Positions 9,310 to 17,663 of a stretch of DNA of 64,000 nucleotides are shown here, piece by piece. The stretch's first letter is position 1, and every line of letters begins with the position of its first letter. The notes beneath the pieces are model-generated. The model ran no database searches and was not told the DNA's origin. It was given only the letters and a program-made list of their open reading frames with translations. The translations under genes and the position numbers were made by a program. The DNA is from Synechocystis sp. PCC 7509 (lineage in GTDB: Bacteria > Cyanobacteriota > Cyanobacteriia > Cyanobacteriales > Chroococcidiopsidaceae), in the NCBI RefSeq assembly GCF_000332075.2, contig NZ_ALVU02000001.1, positions 1,259,193 to 1,323,192 of the forward strand, read 5' to 3'.

Positions 9310-10205
9310 AATTTATTTTTAAATTTATGAACTAAATAAGGATATCCAATTAATATAGGATGTTTAAAGATTGATAATCTATGTATAAAAAAATTACTTT
9401 GCGGTGATACTTTCCAGTTTGTATTATCTGAACCAAACAATTTTTGCCATTCTCTTTCCGCTTCTTGCTTACCAATATGAGCAATAGTCGAGCTTTTACT
9501 ATCTGCGTGACATCTAAAATAACCTAAATATTCATTTAGTTTAATAAACTTGCCAACTTTGTAAAGGCGACAAAAAAATTCTAAATCAACAGCAAATTTA
9601 AGATCCTTATCTAATAATCCCACTTGCTCCATTGCAGAGCGCCGCCAAAAGGCTGTTTCTGAACAAACATTGAAACCTGCTTTTGTTGGATCGAAAGCTG
9701 GCAAAAATCCCCATCCCGTAACATTATCGTCGCGGTCGATTAAAATGCGATCGCCATGAACTAAAATACAATCTGAGTTACGGCTAAATCCATTAATAAC
9801 TTTACTAAACGAGTTTTTTGTATAAACATCATCGCTATTTATCCATCCAATTATTTCTCCTGTGCTTTTATTAATTCCTTTATTAATCGCATCAGATTGA
9901 CCGCCATCTTTTTCACTAACCCAGTAAGATAAGTAGGGTTGATATTTTTTGATAATTTCTACACTATTATCTGTGCTACCTCCATCAATTACAATGTAGT
10001 CAAGATTAGAATAACCTTGCAATAAAACCGAGCGAATAGTAGCTTCAATAAATTCACCTTGGTTGTAGCTAGGAGTTATGATACTAATTGGAGGCATTTT
10101 ACTAACTAAGGGTGGGCGGCTTTGTTCTGTCCATGGCCAGCCAGATTTCCTCGGTGGTGGGGCAGGTAAATCGTCAAGGGTTAAAGCAGGATTAATAGTT
10201 GACAT
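9306..10205 (-). CDS. Family 2 glycosyltransferase
   Basis: A 299-residue GT-A glycosyltransferase. The core is clear: ISIITPSYNQGEFIEATIRS near residue 38, YIVIDGGSTDNS near 69, DGGQSDAINKGI near 100 and the metal site GWINSDDVY near 123. A later FAVDLEFFCRLYKVGKF segment matches the acceptor-side part of the family. The first 35 residues are a proline-rich lead-in, so a shorter start is possible, but ATG at 10205 is retained. It overlaps the following acyltransferase by four bases. Sugar specificity is unknown. Confidence 0.9.
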   Translation of the reverse strand: MSTINPALTLDDLPAPPPRKSGWPWTEQSRPPLVSKMPPISIITPSYNQGEFIEATIRSVLLQGYSNLDYIVIDGGSTDNSVEIIKKYQPYLSYWVSEKDGGQSDAINKGINKSTGEIIGWINSDDVYTKNSFSKVINGFSRNSDCILVHGDRILIDRDDNVTGWGFLPAFDPTKAGFNVCSETAFWRRSAMEQVGLLDKDLKFAVDLEFFCRLYKVGKFIKLNEYLGYFRCHADSKSSTIAHIGKQEAEREWQKLFGSDNTNWKVSPQSNFFIHRLSIFKHPILIGYPYLVHKFKNKL

Positions 10206-10270
10206 TGTTAAATTAAGGGCTATTTTTATAAATAAAACAAAATTAAATCATCGTTGTAAATTTAGCTGCT

Positions 10271-11470
10271 TTACTTGTTACAACTACCTCTAGCAATAGC
10301 AATAAATTGTTCAGCAAAAGTGCGGACATCGTTAATATTATTTTTTCTAGCTGTAGTTTCTTGCTCCAAATTAGGTCCTGGTGTAAGACGCTCCCACCAA
10401 TCGGCTAAAATAATAGCTAAACTTTCTGGGGAGTGGCGCTCAAAAAACATACTATTGGGGGGATTTTGTTCTAAATGTACTGGAAAGTCCGAAAGGACAA
10501 TAGGTTTTCCTAAAACTCTAGCATCTTCAACAACGGTACTCCAGCCTTCAAAAAGTGAAGGTTGAATTATCCCTAAAGAACGTCGCACTAGCTGGACTTG
10601 ATCTAGTTTAGGTATCAAACCTAATAAAGGTACTTGTTGTTCGATATCAAGCTGTTGAAGACTTTGTTTGATTGTATCTGAGTATTCTGGTTGACGATAA
10701 TCGTAAATTTTACCAGTACACACCACAATTGGATAAATTGACTTCTTTTTTAAGAGATTTAAAGCCTCAAATACTAATAAATGATTTTTGTGTCGCCAAA
10801 ATTGGTTGCTAATGACAAAAAAGCGATCGGGTAGTTTGTACTTAGTTTGAATTTCTGTTGGGTCAGCTTCGTACCAGTCTGGTAAGCTATAAGTTCTAAA
10901 AGACAAAACTTTTGCTTTTTCTGCGGCTTCAGGAAAAAAATCTTTAAATTCTTTAGCAGCGTGTTTACTACTGAGAACAACAATAGCAGAATAACGAGTT
11001 GCATATTGATGTGCTTGTTCTCGTCTTTGAATTTCGGTTTCGCTAAAGTAATGAGTTAAATGTTTATGTTGAAAATCAGGAATCCAAGCGGCGGACTGAT
11101 AATATTTTTTACCCTTATTTGGAGTCAAGTAAGGATAAATAAAATCAATTTTTGCTCTTTTAATAAAAGTATCAATTTGTGGAGAGGGTTGATTAAATAC
11201 AGTTTTGATTAATTTCCATTTTACCCGACTTAAAAATATTCTTGGTTCTATATCCTCTTGATAATAAATTTCATTTATGTAAGGTTCGAGTTGCTGATGT
11301 AAACTTGGATCTACAGACTTACTAGAAACTAAGCACAATTCAAAGCTGGAACGAACGGCAATAGGGAGACTTCCTAAAGCCAGAATTAAATTTTTAATGT
11401 ATTCTGTACCGCCAATCCAGTCAGAACCACCTTGCATAATTAGAGCAATTCGTAGAGGTTTCGTCATCAT
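10271..11470 (-). CDS. Family 4 glycosyltransferase
   Basis: A 399-residue GT-B enzyme. It begins MMTKPLRIALIMQGGSDWIGG; two adjacent ATGs at 11470 and 11467 are possible, and the first gives a four-base ATGA overlap with the upstream epimerase, so 11470 is chosen over a longer form inside that gene. The donor domain shows FVISNQFWRHKNHLL near residue 230, and the E-x7-E motif is in FEGWSTVVEDARVLGKP near 318. It likely adds a sugar in the repeat unit. The preference for a near-continuous operon is supported by the overlap. Confidence 0.88.
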   Translation of the reverse strand: MMTKPLRIALIMQGGSDWIGGTEYIKNLILALGSLPIAVRSSFELCLVSSKSVDPSLHQQLEPYINEIYYQEDIEPRIFLSRVKWKLIKTVFNQPSPQIDTFIKRAKIDFIYPYLTPNKGKKYYQSAAWIPDFQHKHLTHYFSETEIQRREQAHQYATRYSAIVVLSSKHAAKEFKDFFPEAAEKAKVLSFRTYSLPDWYEADPTEIQTKYKLPDRFFVISNQFWRHKNHLLVFEALNLLKKKSIYPIVVCTGKIYDYRQPEYSDTIKQSLQQLDIEQQVPLLGLIPKLDQVQLVRRSLGIIQPSLFEGWSTVVEDARVLGKPIVLSDFPVHLEQNPPNSMFFERHSPESLAIILADWWERLTPGPNLEQETTARKNNINDVRTFAEQFIAIARGSCNK

Positions 11471-12393
11471 ACGCCGATTAATTCTGCTCGACACCAGTTT
11501 GCAAAGGTTTTGATTCCTTGTTCTAGCGGTACAGAGGAATTAAAGCCTAAAAAATTTAATTTGGCAATATCTGCACTCCAATTGAGAGGTGTAGCCACAG
11601 GGACAACTCCATCAAAAGTGGGGGTATAGTCACAACCTAGAGCCTCTAACACCATAACAGCTAAGTTAGCGATCGCAACTTCTCTCCCCGTACCTAAGTT
11701 ATACACTTCTCCCTGCATGGGCGCTTTGGTAGCTATGATGTCTAAAGCTTTGGCAATATCTAGGGCATGAATAAAATCTCTACTTTCTTGACCCGTACCT
11801 TGCAGTTTTAGCGATTTTTGGGCGATTACTTTTTGGCAGATATCCCAAACTACCTGACGACGCAAACCAGGACCATAGGCAGAAAAAATCCTCACACTAG
11901 CGGTAGGCAAACCATAAACTTTGGTAAATTCCAAACATAGCTGTTCGCCTTGCCATTTATGAAAACCGTAAGGAGACACAGGACTTGGCGGCTGATCTTC
12001 GCTGACGGGTAAAGATTGGGGATTGCCATAAACGGCAGCGCTAGATAGATAAATGAATCGACAAGTAGGTACATCGAGGCGCAAAGAGTTGAGTATTTCT
12101 AGCGTCAAAGCGGTATTAGCATAATAATCGGCAATAGGGTCAGTCACCGATAAACCAACCGATGCTCTACCCGCGCAGTGAATACAAATTTGGGGAGAGT
12201 GTTGCTTTAAATAGGTGCTGAGGTGGGGGTCAGGCAATCTTAGCCGATAGTAGACTGATAAATTGCCCAAGGGTGCATTTTCTGGTGGTGAATTATCAAT
12301 CCCGATCACGTACCAGCCTTGAGCAAAGAAGTGACGGGCAATGTATCGACCTAAAAAGCCTGCAACCCCAGTCACTAAGATAGAATTAGTCAT
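11467..12393 (-). CDS. NAD-dependent sugar epimerase/dehydratase
   Basis: An extended short-chain dehydrogenase of about 308 residues. The NAD(P)-binding glycine motif is ILVTGVAGFLGRYIA at the N-terminus, and the catalytic Tyr-x3-Lys is in SPYGFHKWQGEQL, with Ser/Ala in YLSSAAVYGNP before it. C-terminal substrate-binding blocks DFIHALDIAKAL and YNLGTGREV match UDP-glucose 4-epimerase and GDP-4-keto-6-deoxymannose reductase relatives. The ATG at 12393 is preferred over an upstream start because it makes a four-base overlap with the preceding methyltransferase and gives the normal family length. It makes or modifies an activated sugar for the cluster; the exact nucleotide sugar is uncertain. 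Confidence 0.87.
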   Translation of the reverse strand: MTNSILVTGVAGFLGRYIARHFFAQGWYVIGIDNSPPENAPLGNLSVYYRLRLPDPHLSTYLKQHSPQICIHCAGRASVGLSVTDPIADYYANTALTLEILNSLRLDVPTCRFIYLSSAAVYGNPQSLPVSEDQPPSPVSPYGFHKWQGEQLCLEFTKVYGLPTASVRIFSAYGPGLRRQVVWDICQKVIAQKSLKLQGTGQESRDFIHALDIAKALDIIATKAPMQGEVYNLGTGREVAIANLAVMVLEALGCDYTPTFDGVVPVATPLNWSADIAKLNFLGFNSSVPLEQGIKTFANWCRAELIGV

Positions 12394-13238
12394 GGTTTGG
12401 CGGCTAAAAAAGAATAGTGACGACCGGGATAATTGGACTTTTGGGACAGCAGCCAACTGTATAACTTCTGGAGCAATTTGTTAGTTGCAAGTGTCGCCGC
12501 TAATTTACCACCACAATAAGCAGTTAAAGAAGTTGAGAGCTTTGCTTGAAACTCTTGTTCGGTCATGGGAGCGTAATTTATGACACTTTGGTAGGGTGCG
12601 ATCGCGCTTTTTAGTTTTAATCCAGCTTTTTTGATTGCATTGGTATACTCGGTAAGCAGATAGGCGTTTTCTCCGCCGTATAAGTTATGGAGGGGATGAG
12701 ATTGTAAAAATGTTGGTAAGTCTTCTTTACGGGAAATAATATGTTCGCGGGTAGCGATAAATATGCCTTTTGGCTTTAAAACTCTAGCCGCTTCAGAACA
12801 CAACTTATCTAAATCTTGAGCGTGATGTAAAACCGCACGTCCGTAAACTATATCAAAAGTATTTGCAGCAAAAGGTAAGGTTTCGCCGTACTCTCGAACA
12901 GTTTGAATCGCTACGCCAGTTTTATCGACTAATGATTGGATTGCTTGAGCGCCAACTAAAGCGCTAGGATCGGGTTCTAAGGCGGTAACGTTACAACCAG
13001 CCTTGGCAAAAGCATAACTAGAAATGCCTCTACCTGCACCTAAATCGAGGACTTTCCCAGATAAACTACCTTGCAATAGCTTTTCTACAGCTAACCACTC
13101 CTGGCTATTGCTAAATCGTTCGGCGGCGGATTCGATCGGATCGTCGTAGTAGCAATATTTTACCAGTGCTTGCTGTTCTGGCTGCGATCGCAACCAACTT
13201 ACAGCTTGTTCCCAAGTATGAGTAAAATTTGTGTTCAT
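12390..13238 (-). CDS. Class I SAM-dependent methyltransferase
   Basis: A 282-residue Methyltransf_11-type enzyme. The SAM site reads KVLDLGAGRGISSYAFAKAG near residue 58, the acidic end of strand two is VTALEPDPSA, and motif IV is FDIVYGRAVLHHAQDL near 128. After that come LKPKGIFIATREHI and a C-terminal helical region. It overlaps the epimerase by four bases and follows a second methyltransferase after only 9 bases. A role in modifying the polysaccharide or its precursors is inferred from position; the sequence does not identify the acceptor. Confidence 0.85.
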   Translation of the reverse strand: MNTNFTHTWEQAVSWLRSQPEQQALVKYCYYDDPIESAAERFSNSQEWLAVEKLLQGSLSGKVLDLGAGRGISSYAFAKAGCNVTALEPDPSALVGAQAIQSLVDKTGVAIQTVREYGETLPFAANTFDIVYGRAVLHHAQDLDKLCSEAARVLKPKGIFIATREHIISRKEDLPTFLQSHPLHNLYGGENAYLLTEYTNAIKKAGLKLKSAIAPYQSVINYAPMTEQEFQAKLSTSLTAYCGGKLAATLATNKLLQKLYSWLLSQKSNYPGRHYSFLAAKP

Positions 13239-13247
13239 ACTAACAAT

Positions 13248-14147
13248 TTATTTCCAAAGTTCTAGGGCGGCGATCGCTCGGCTACAAGCAGCATAATCGG
13301 GATCGTAATCTTTTGTACTCTTTGGATTGAAATATTTTGTATCGTGAATATTAAACCCAGCAAAGTCTTGGCAATGTTCTTTGTCGCTTATTGACCAACC
13401 GCCAGCTTCGTAGCAATAATAAGTCTCCACCAATTTACTCGGCGCAAAAGTAGCGATCAATTGGTCAATCATTTCCTTAGTAAACTGTTGATACCAGCCA
13501 AAATCTGTATATTTACCGTAAGGAACGCTAATATAAACTTTTCCTCCTGGTTTAGTTACTCTTTTAAATTCCTTCACAGCTAAGAGAAAGTCTAAATTTT
13601 TTTTCTCTTGGAAAGCTTCGTTGTCAGAGTAAATTGAATTATTCATGCCAATATGTTCAATTGTTGACAGCGAAACTACTTCATCAAAACAATTGTCTTT
13701 GAAATCTAATTGCCGCAAGTCTCCAAATACATAGGAAATCCTATTTTCCCAGTAACAGTTAGGTTCTGGTTCTAAAGTCACAATTGTTATAGCTTTAGAG
13801 CAAAGGCGATCGTGTTTTAAAACATAGTCATAATTTAATATAGATCCCGCATCAAGTATTTTGCTTGTTTTGTTATCAACTCGCGACAAAAACCAAGGAT
13901 ACTCAACTACTCGCTCATCTAAAAACTCTCCATATTTTTCCGATAGCTTTTGATTATTACGGAATTTTTCTAAGGTAGAAGCATCATTAATAACGTTGTA
14001 GATAAAATCTTTTTTATATAATTCATAACCTACAGACCAAGGTTTGCGCTCGTTGTTAATATAAGCTTTAATTTGTTTGTTTTTTATTGACTTATATCGC
14101 CAGTCTCGGAAATTTTCGTAAACTTGTTTTAAGGACGTGATTAGCAT
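13248..14147 (-). CDS. SAM-dependent methyltransferase-like protein
   Basis: A 299-residue protein with a Rossmann-like methyltransferase core in the middle. SKILDAGSILNYDYVL near residue 92 stands where the SAM motif should be, but the usual glycine-rich loop is replaced by a serine/leucine stretch. Motif IV is recognisable as FDEVVSLSTIEHIGMNN near 150, then VTKPGGKVYISVPYGKY. The first 80 residues are basic and helical. Cyanobacterial and other polysaccharide loci hold similar proteins. Its SAM loop is atypical, so activity should not be assumed. The upstream acyltransferase overlaps its start by seven bases. Confidence 0.72.
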   Translation of the reverse strand: MLITSLKQVYENFRDWRYKSIKNKQIKAYINNERKPWSVGYELYKKDFIYNVINDASTLEKFRNNQKLSEKYGEFLDERVVEYPWFLSRVDNKTSKILDAGSILNYDYVLKHDRLCSKAITIVTLEPEPNCYWENRISYVFGDLRQLDFKDNCFDEVVSLSTIEHIGMNNSIYSDNEAFQEKKNLDFLLAVKEFKRVTKPGGKVYISVPYGKYTDFGWYQQFTKEMIDQLIATFAPSKLVETYYCYEAGGWSISDKEHCQDFAGFNIHDTKYFNPKSTKDYDPDYAACSRAIAALELWK

Positions 14148-14776
14148 ATTTTTTTAATTATGTTAGCTGGGTTTCCTGCCACAATTACAAATTCAGGAAC
14201 ATCTTTAGTTACCACAGAACAAGCCCCAATAATTGCTCCTTTGCCAATGGTTACTCCTTTAAGGATTGTGGAGTTAAATCCTATCCAGACATCATCTTTG
14301 ATGTAAACAGGTTGGGATTCTATACCAACATCATTAATTGTAGGATGACCACTTGACATGATTTTAGTAAAATGATTATGTCTTAGATTGGCATCGGTAG
14401 AGTGAGAATTTGTATCATGGATATTTACATTATGTGAAATTAGGACGCGATCGCCAATTTTTACTGAGGTTGCAGACCATATGCGCGTACCTTCTCCTAT
14501 ATAACAATCTTGTCCAATGTCTATTTTACCCGCATGAGCAAATATAAGTAGTTGACCCATTACTACAGAATTTTTACCAATTGAAATTAATTCAGAGTTA
14601 TTTGCCAAATTATCAATTCTAGCCTGGGGCATAATCTTAACAGAGGTATCTACAATAGCATTTTGAAAAAAAATATTATTTAATTCCACCTGACTTCCAA
14701 ATTTTATTAAGCTTGATACAGCTTTATAAAGTTGATACTTCAACTTATTTTTATTAGACTCCATACTCTTATTCAT
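14141..14776 (-). CDS. Hexapeptide-repeat acyltransferase
   Basis: A 211-residue LbetaH acyltransferase. Hexapeptide turns run from ISIGKNSVVMGQLLI through IDIGQDCYIGEGTRI and VKIGDRVLISHNVNIHD to VYIKDDVWIGFNSTI and GVTIGKGAIIGA, ending IVAGNPANIIKKI. The NIHDTNSHSTD segment carries the histidines used by maltose and galactoside O-acetyltransferase relatives. It is a second, distinct acetyl- or acyl-transferase for the cluster, so the product is probably acylated at more than one position (inference). It overlaps the next methyltransferase by seven bases. Confidence 0.88.
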   Translation of the reverse strand: MNKSMESNKNKLKYQLYKAVSSLIKFGSQVELNNIFFQNAIVDTSVKIMPQARIDNLANNSELISIGKNSVVMGQLLIFAHAGKIDIGQDCYIGEGTRIWSATSVKIGDRVLISHNVNIHDTNSHSTDANLRHNHFTKIMSSGHPTINDVGIESQPVYIKDDVWIGFNSTILKGVTIGKGAIIGACSVVTKDVPEFVIVAGNPANIIKKIC

Positions 14777-14846
14777 TTAGAGAAGCCGATTTTTAGTTGT
14801 AAAAGCATTTTTCTTAATCAGCTACCAACCCCTACTACTGTCAAAC

Positions 14847-15686
14847 TTATTCAATATAACCTAGCACCTCTAATAAGTTTCCTGTAGCTTCATTAAAACA
14901 CGCTTCAGTTGATGGATTGAAATGATTTTTCCAATCTCCTGCTGATGCTTTACGGTAATGGGAACTTATATCTTCCTTACCTTGCTCTCTTCCTTGGAAA
15001 TGATTATCAATTTTGTGTCTTTCGTACAAAATATTAACTTGATCCTCTGGCATTTGGATATCTAAGTATTTAAAAATGTCTTTTAAACAAGTGAAATTAT
15101 TGCTTGCTAAATCTTCATAAAGTATTATTTTGATTTTACTATCACTTTTAGCTGCTTCCATCCAAGATTTTTGAGCAGCAAATAGACCAACGTCTTTAAG
15201 TTTATATATACTGTAAGTCAAACCATCTTCTAAATTTAATTTATTCAACTCATCTCTTACAGGATTTACTAAACGATTTGGAGTGTGGGAATATCGCACC
15301 GAAAAATACCAAGAAATTACAATGTCGCGTGGATCTCTTAAAACAAAAAAAGACTTATAGGACTTTGGCTTAGGAATACTTATATAAGTTGGGTAATCAA
15401 TATAGAAATTAGTACCAATTGTGCGTTTAGGCAAAGGTTCATTGAAGGCTGCATCTTGTAATCTGTTAGGTATTTGATTAAAAGGATGTACTTCTAAACC
15501 AGTATATTTGTAGAATATCGGATCGTTAAATATCGCTTTAAACCATTGACTAGCAGTTTTTTGAGTACAACAATGATAAATATTGTCGTAGGGAGAATAT
15601 TGAACTACTCCAAATCTTCGATAAAGCTTATATAAATTAATTAATACTTGTTGCTTGTTCATCTTAGATTTAATATTTAACAGCAT
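14847..15686 (-). CDS. Sulfotransferase domain protein (Sulfotransfer_1 type)
   Basis: A 279-residue PAPS-dependent sulfotransferase candidate. The 5'-phosphosulfate binding loop is CCTQKTASQWFKAIF near residue 40. The 3'-phosphate binding block is FFVLRDPRDIVISWYFS near 113. Near the C-terminus RKASAGDWKNHF corresponds to the RKGxxGDWK motif of cytosolic sulfotransferases. Start at 15686 is supported by AGAGG five bases upstream. It would transfer sulfate from PAPS to a hydroxyl, most likely a sugar given the glycosyltransferase neighbours. First of three sulfotransferase genes in a row; acceptor unknown. Confidence 0.88.
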   Translation of the reverse strand: MLLNIKSKMNKQQVLINLYKLYRRFGVVQYSPYDNIYHCCTQKTASQWFKAIFNDPIFYKYTGLEVHPFNQIPNRLQDAAFNEPLPKRTIGTNFYIDYPTYISIPKPKSYKSFFVLRDPRDIVISWYFSVRYSHTPNRLVNPVRDELNKLNLEDGLTYSIYKLKDVGLFAAQKSWMEAAKSDSKIKIILYEDLASNNFTCLKDIFKYLDIQMPEDQVNILYERHKIDNHFQGREQGKEDISSHYRKASAGDWKNHFNPSTEACFNEATGNLLEVLGYIE

Positions 15687-15740
15687 ATGTACCTCTATAA
15701 AAATTAACTTGCCTAAAAAAACTCTTTAAAACTTAACTTA

Positions 15741-16517
15741 TTATAAATAGCCTAGTTGTTTGAGAGTTAATCCATGTACTGCAATAAAATTCGTCATTAA
15801 CTCTTGATTAAAATACATTTCAGCTTCTCCAATTTTACCATTTCTTACAAATTGAATACTAGGATCTAAATCTTTAATAATTTGTTCTTTTCGTTCAAGC
15901 TCTAGTTTTTTCATGCTTTCAAAACTAGAGGCTTCTACCGCAGATTTTACTAACTTGGTATCAATAACAATTTTGGCAAATTTTAAAACTCTAATTAATT
16001 CAAAATATGGATTTAATTTTAAGTCTTCATATTTAATTAACAGAAAATCTTTTGTTGGATTGTTCAACCAAGAATTAACATGGTCACTCCAAGCTGTGTA
16101 GTTATCAACTTTACCTGCATTGAACTTTATTAAAAAGTCTTCAAACGTTTCTTCTTTGCTAACTATACCAAACTTTTTTGCATGGAAATAGTAAGATACG
16201 GCTACATCTTTTCCATCTCGAACTAAATATATAACTTTATGATAATCGCCTGTAAATGGCTGATGACTTTTAACAAATTTTAACCTGTCTTGACTACTAA
16301 TAGATTGCTTCTGCGTAAAGTGAATACCTGGTATTAACAAATGAGCGTTGTCAAAATTACACTGATTGTCAGTTAAATAATTAGCAAGTAAAAAACGTAG
16401 CCAAGTATTACCAGACTTAGGATAGGAAACTAAAAAAATATCATCAGTAGATATTTCAATATTTGATTTTGACTCTTTGAAAATATTTAATATTTTCCGA
16501 ACATTTGTTTTGAGCAT
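15741..16517 (-). CDS. Sulfotransferase domain protein (Sulfotransfer_1 type)
   Basis: A 258-residue sulfotransferase. The 5'-PSB loop is very clear as VSYPKSGNTWLRFLLANYL near residue 29. The 3'-PB element is VIYLVRDGKDVAVSYYFH near 93. The C-terminal PAPS contact is less conserved: FVRNGKIGEAEMYF near 225 replaces the usual Gly-Asp-Trp-Lys. This branch is common in bacterial and cyanobacterial polysaccharide loci. It lies 54 bases upstream of the other Sulfotransfer_1 gene and shares only motif-level similarity with it, so the two probably act on different positions (inference). Confidence 0.88.
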   Translation of the reverse strand: MLKTNVRKILNIFKESKSNIEISTDDIFLVSYPKSGNTWLRFLLANYLTDNQCNFDNAHLLIPGIHFTQKQSISSQDRLKFVKSHQPFTGDYHKVIYLVRDGKDVAVSYYFHAKKFGIVSKEETFEDFLIKFNAGKVDNYTAWSDHVNSWLNNPTKDFLLIKYEDLKLNPYFELIRVLKFAKIVIDTKLVKSAVEASSFESMKKLELERKEQIIKDLDPSIQFVRNGKIGEAEMYFNQELMTNFIAVHGLTLKQLGYL

Positions 16518-16829
16518 TTTTTAAAAGAGTACCATTTAATTTACTGCTGTTTTATTTTTTATTAATAATTCTTGAAAATGAATTTTTAATTCGTTTTTTT
16601 ACTCATCATCAATATACTAAGCTACATTTGTAATATTTGAAATATCTTTATTCTCAAATAACATTAACTTAAATCATAAACAACTATTTTTATGCCGATT
16701 TTGGTAAAAACTTTATGATTGATATTAACAACACATAATAACAATATTGATTAAAAAAAATCTATTGTATTTATGGCTAATAGGTTGTACTTCACCTCTA
16801 TCTATCAAAGCAAAAATGGTTTATTCAAG
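16518..16829. other. AT-rich intergenic stretch, 312 bp
   Basis: Very AT-rich spacer between two sulfotransferase genes on the minus strand. I see no conserved ORF, RNA gene or strong hairpin. It could hold the promoter for the two downstream sulfotransferases, but no site is clear enough to mark. Confidence 0.5.
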
Positions 16830-17663
16830 CTAACCACCAATCAACAATTTGTGTTTAACTTTAAGATAGTTTGCATAAATAACATTATTTACAAAATTAA
16901 AAGCTTTAAGTTCTTTGGCTAAAAAATCTTGTTGCTCAATCTGTTGCTCAATTTTGGTTTCAGCGTATTTATATAATTCTATATCTAATTTGTTTAAATC
17001 TTTAATTACATTCAATGTACTATTTAAAATGTCAGAAGTTTCCGGCCTGTTTTTGGTAACATTTTGCTTTTGATACAGTGGAAGACTCCAGCTAAAATAA
17101 TTTTTAAGCAACATTAAACTTTCATCAAATTTAGAAGTCGTACCTACAAAGGAAAAATGGGTATTAATATTTTTTTTAGCTTTTTCTAACATTGCTACAG
17201 AGCATTTTCCAAACTCTACTTTATTGGCATCGACTCCTGCTATCATTCTAGTTTGACCATTGTCTAATTGAGTTGCTACGCCGCTATAAATATAATCATC
17301 CAAGCTCATATTTTTAGATGTTATCAGTTCATAATGTCGGTGAGCAGGATGGCGACGTATATAGTAGTAAAGCGAAATTGCTCTATCGACAGGTTCGCGC
17401 AGTAAAGTTACATAGGTAGCCGGACGAACTAAAAGCTCATGAAATCCATAACAAATATGACCTTTAATAACTTTGATGTTTTGGTGCTGTTTTTCAGATA
17501 AATGTTTGAAGTTTTCAGTTAATTCTAAAATCTGATCCGCATTTCCATAAAGATTATAAATATTTTTTGAATTATACTGCCGACTAATTATATTATTTAA
17601 AGTACTTCCAGCAGTCTTAGGAAGATGTAAAAAAATCAAAGCGGTGTTATTTAGTTTTTGCAT
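16830..17663 (-). CDS. Sulfotransferase family 2-like protein
   Basis: A 277-residue member of the Sulfotransfer_2 group, whose best known members sulfate carbohydrates such as heparan and chondroitin. The PAPS 5'-phosphate loop is ALIFLHLPKTAGSTLNNII near residue 8, with Lys-Thr-Ala-Gly-Ser typical of the family. The 3'-phosphate site is YVTLLREPVDRAISLYYYI near 82. The C-terminal third is charged and helical. It is the outermost gene of the polysaccharide block and is separated by 312 bases from the next gene. Of the three sulfotransferases it is the one whose family most directly suggests a sugar acceptor. Confidence 0.87.
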   Translation of the reverse strand: MQKLNNTALIFLHLPKTAGSTLNNIISRQYNSKNIYNLYGNADQILELTENFKHLSEKQHQNIKVIKGHICYGFHELLVRPATYVTLLREPVDRAISLYYYIRRHPAHRHYELITSKNMSLDDYIYSGVATQLDNGQTRMIAGVDANKVEFGKCSVAMLEKAKKNINTHFSFVGTTSKFDESLMLLKNYFSWSLPLYQKQNVTKNRPETSDILNSTLNVIKDLNKLDIELYKYAETKIEQQIEQQDFLAKELKAFNFVNNVIYANYLKVKHKLLIGG

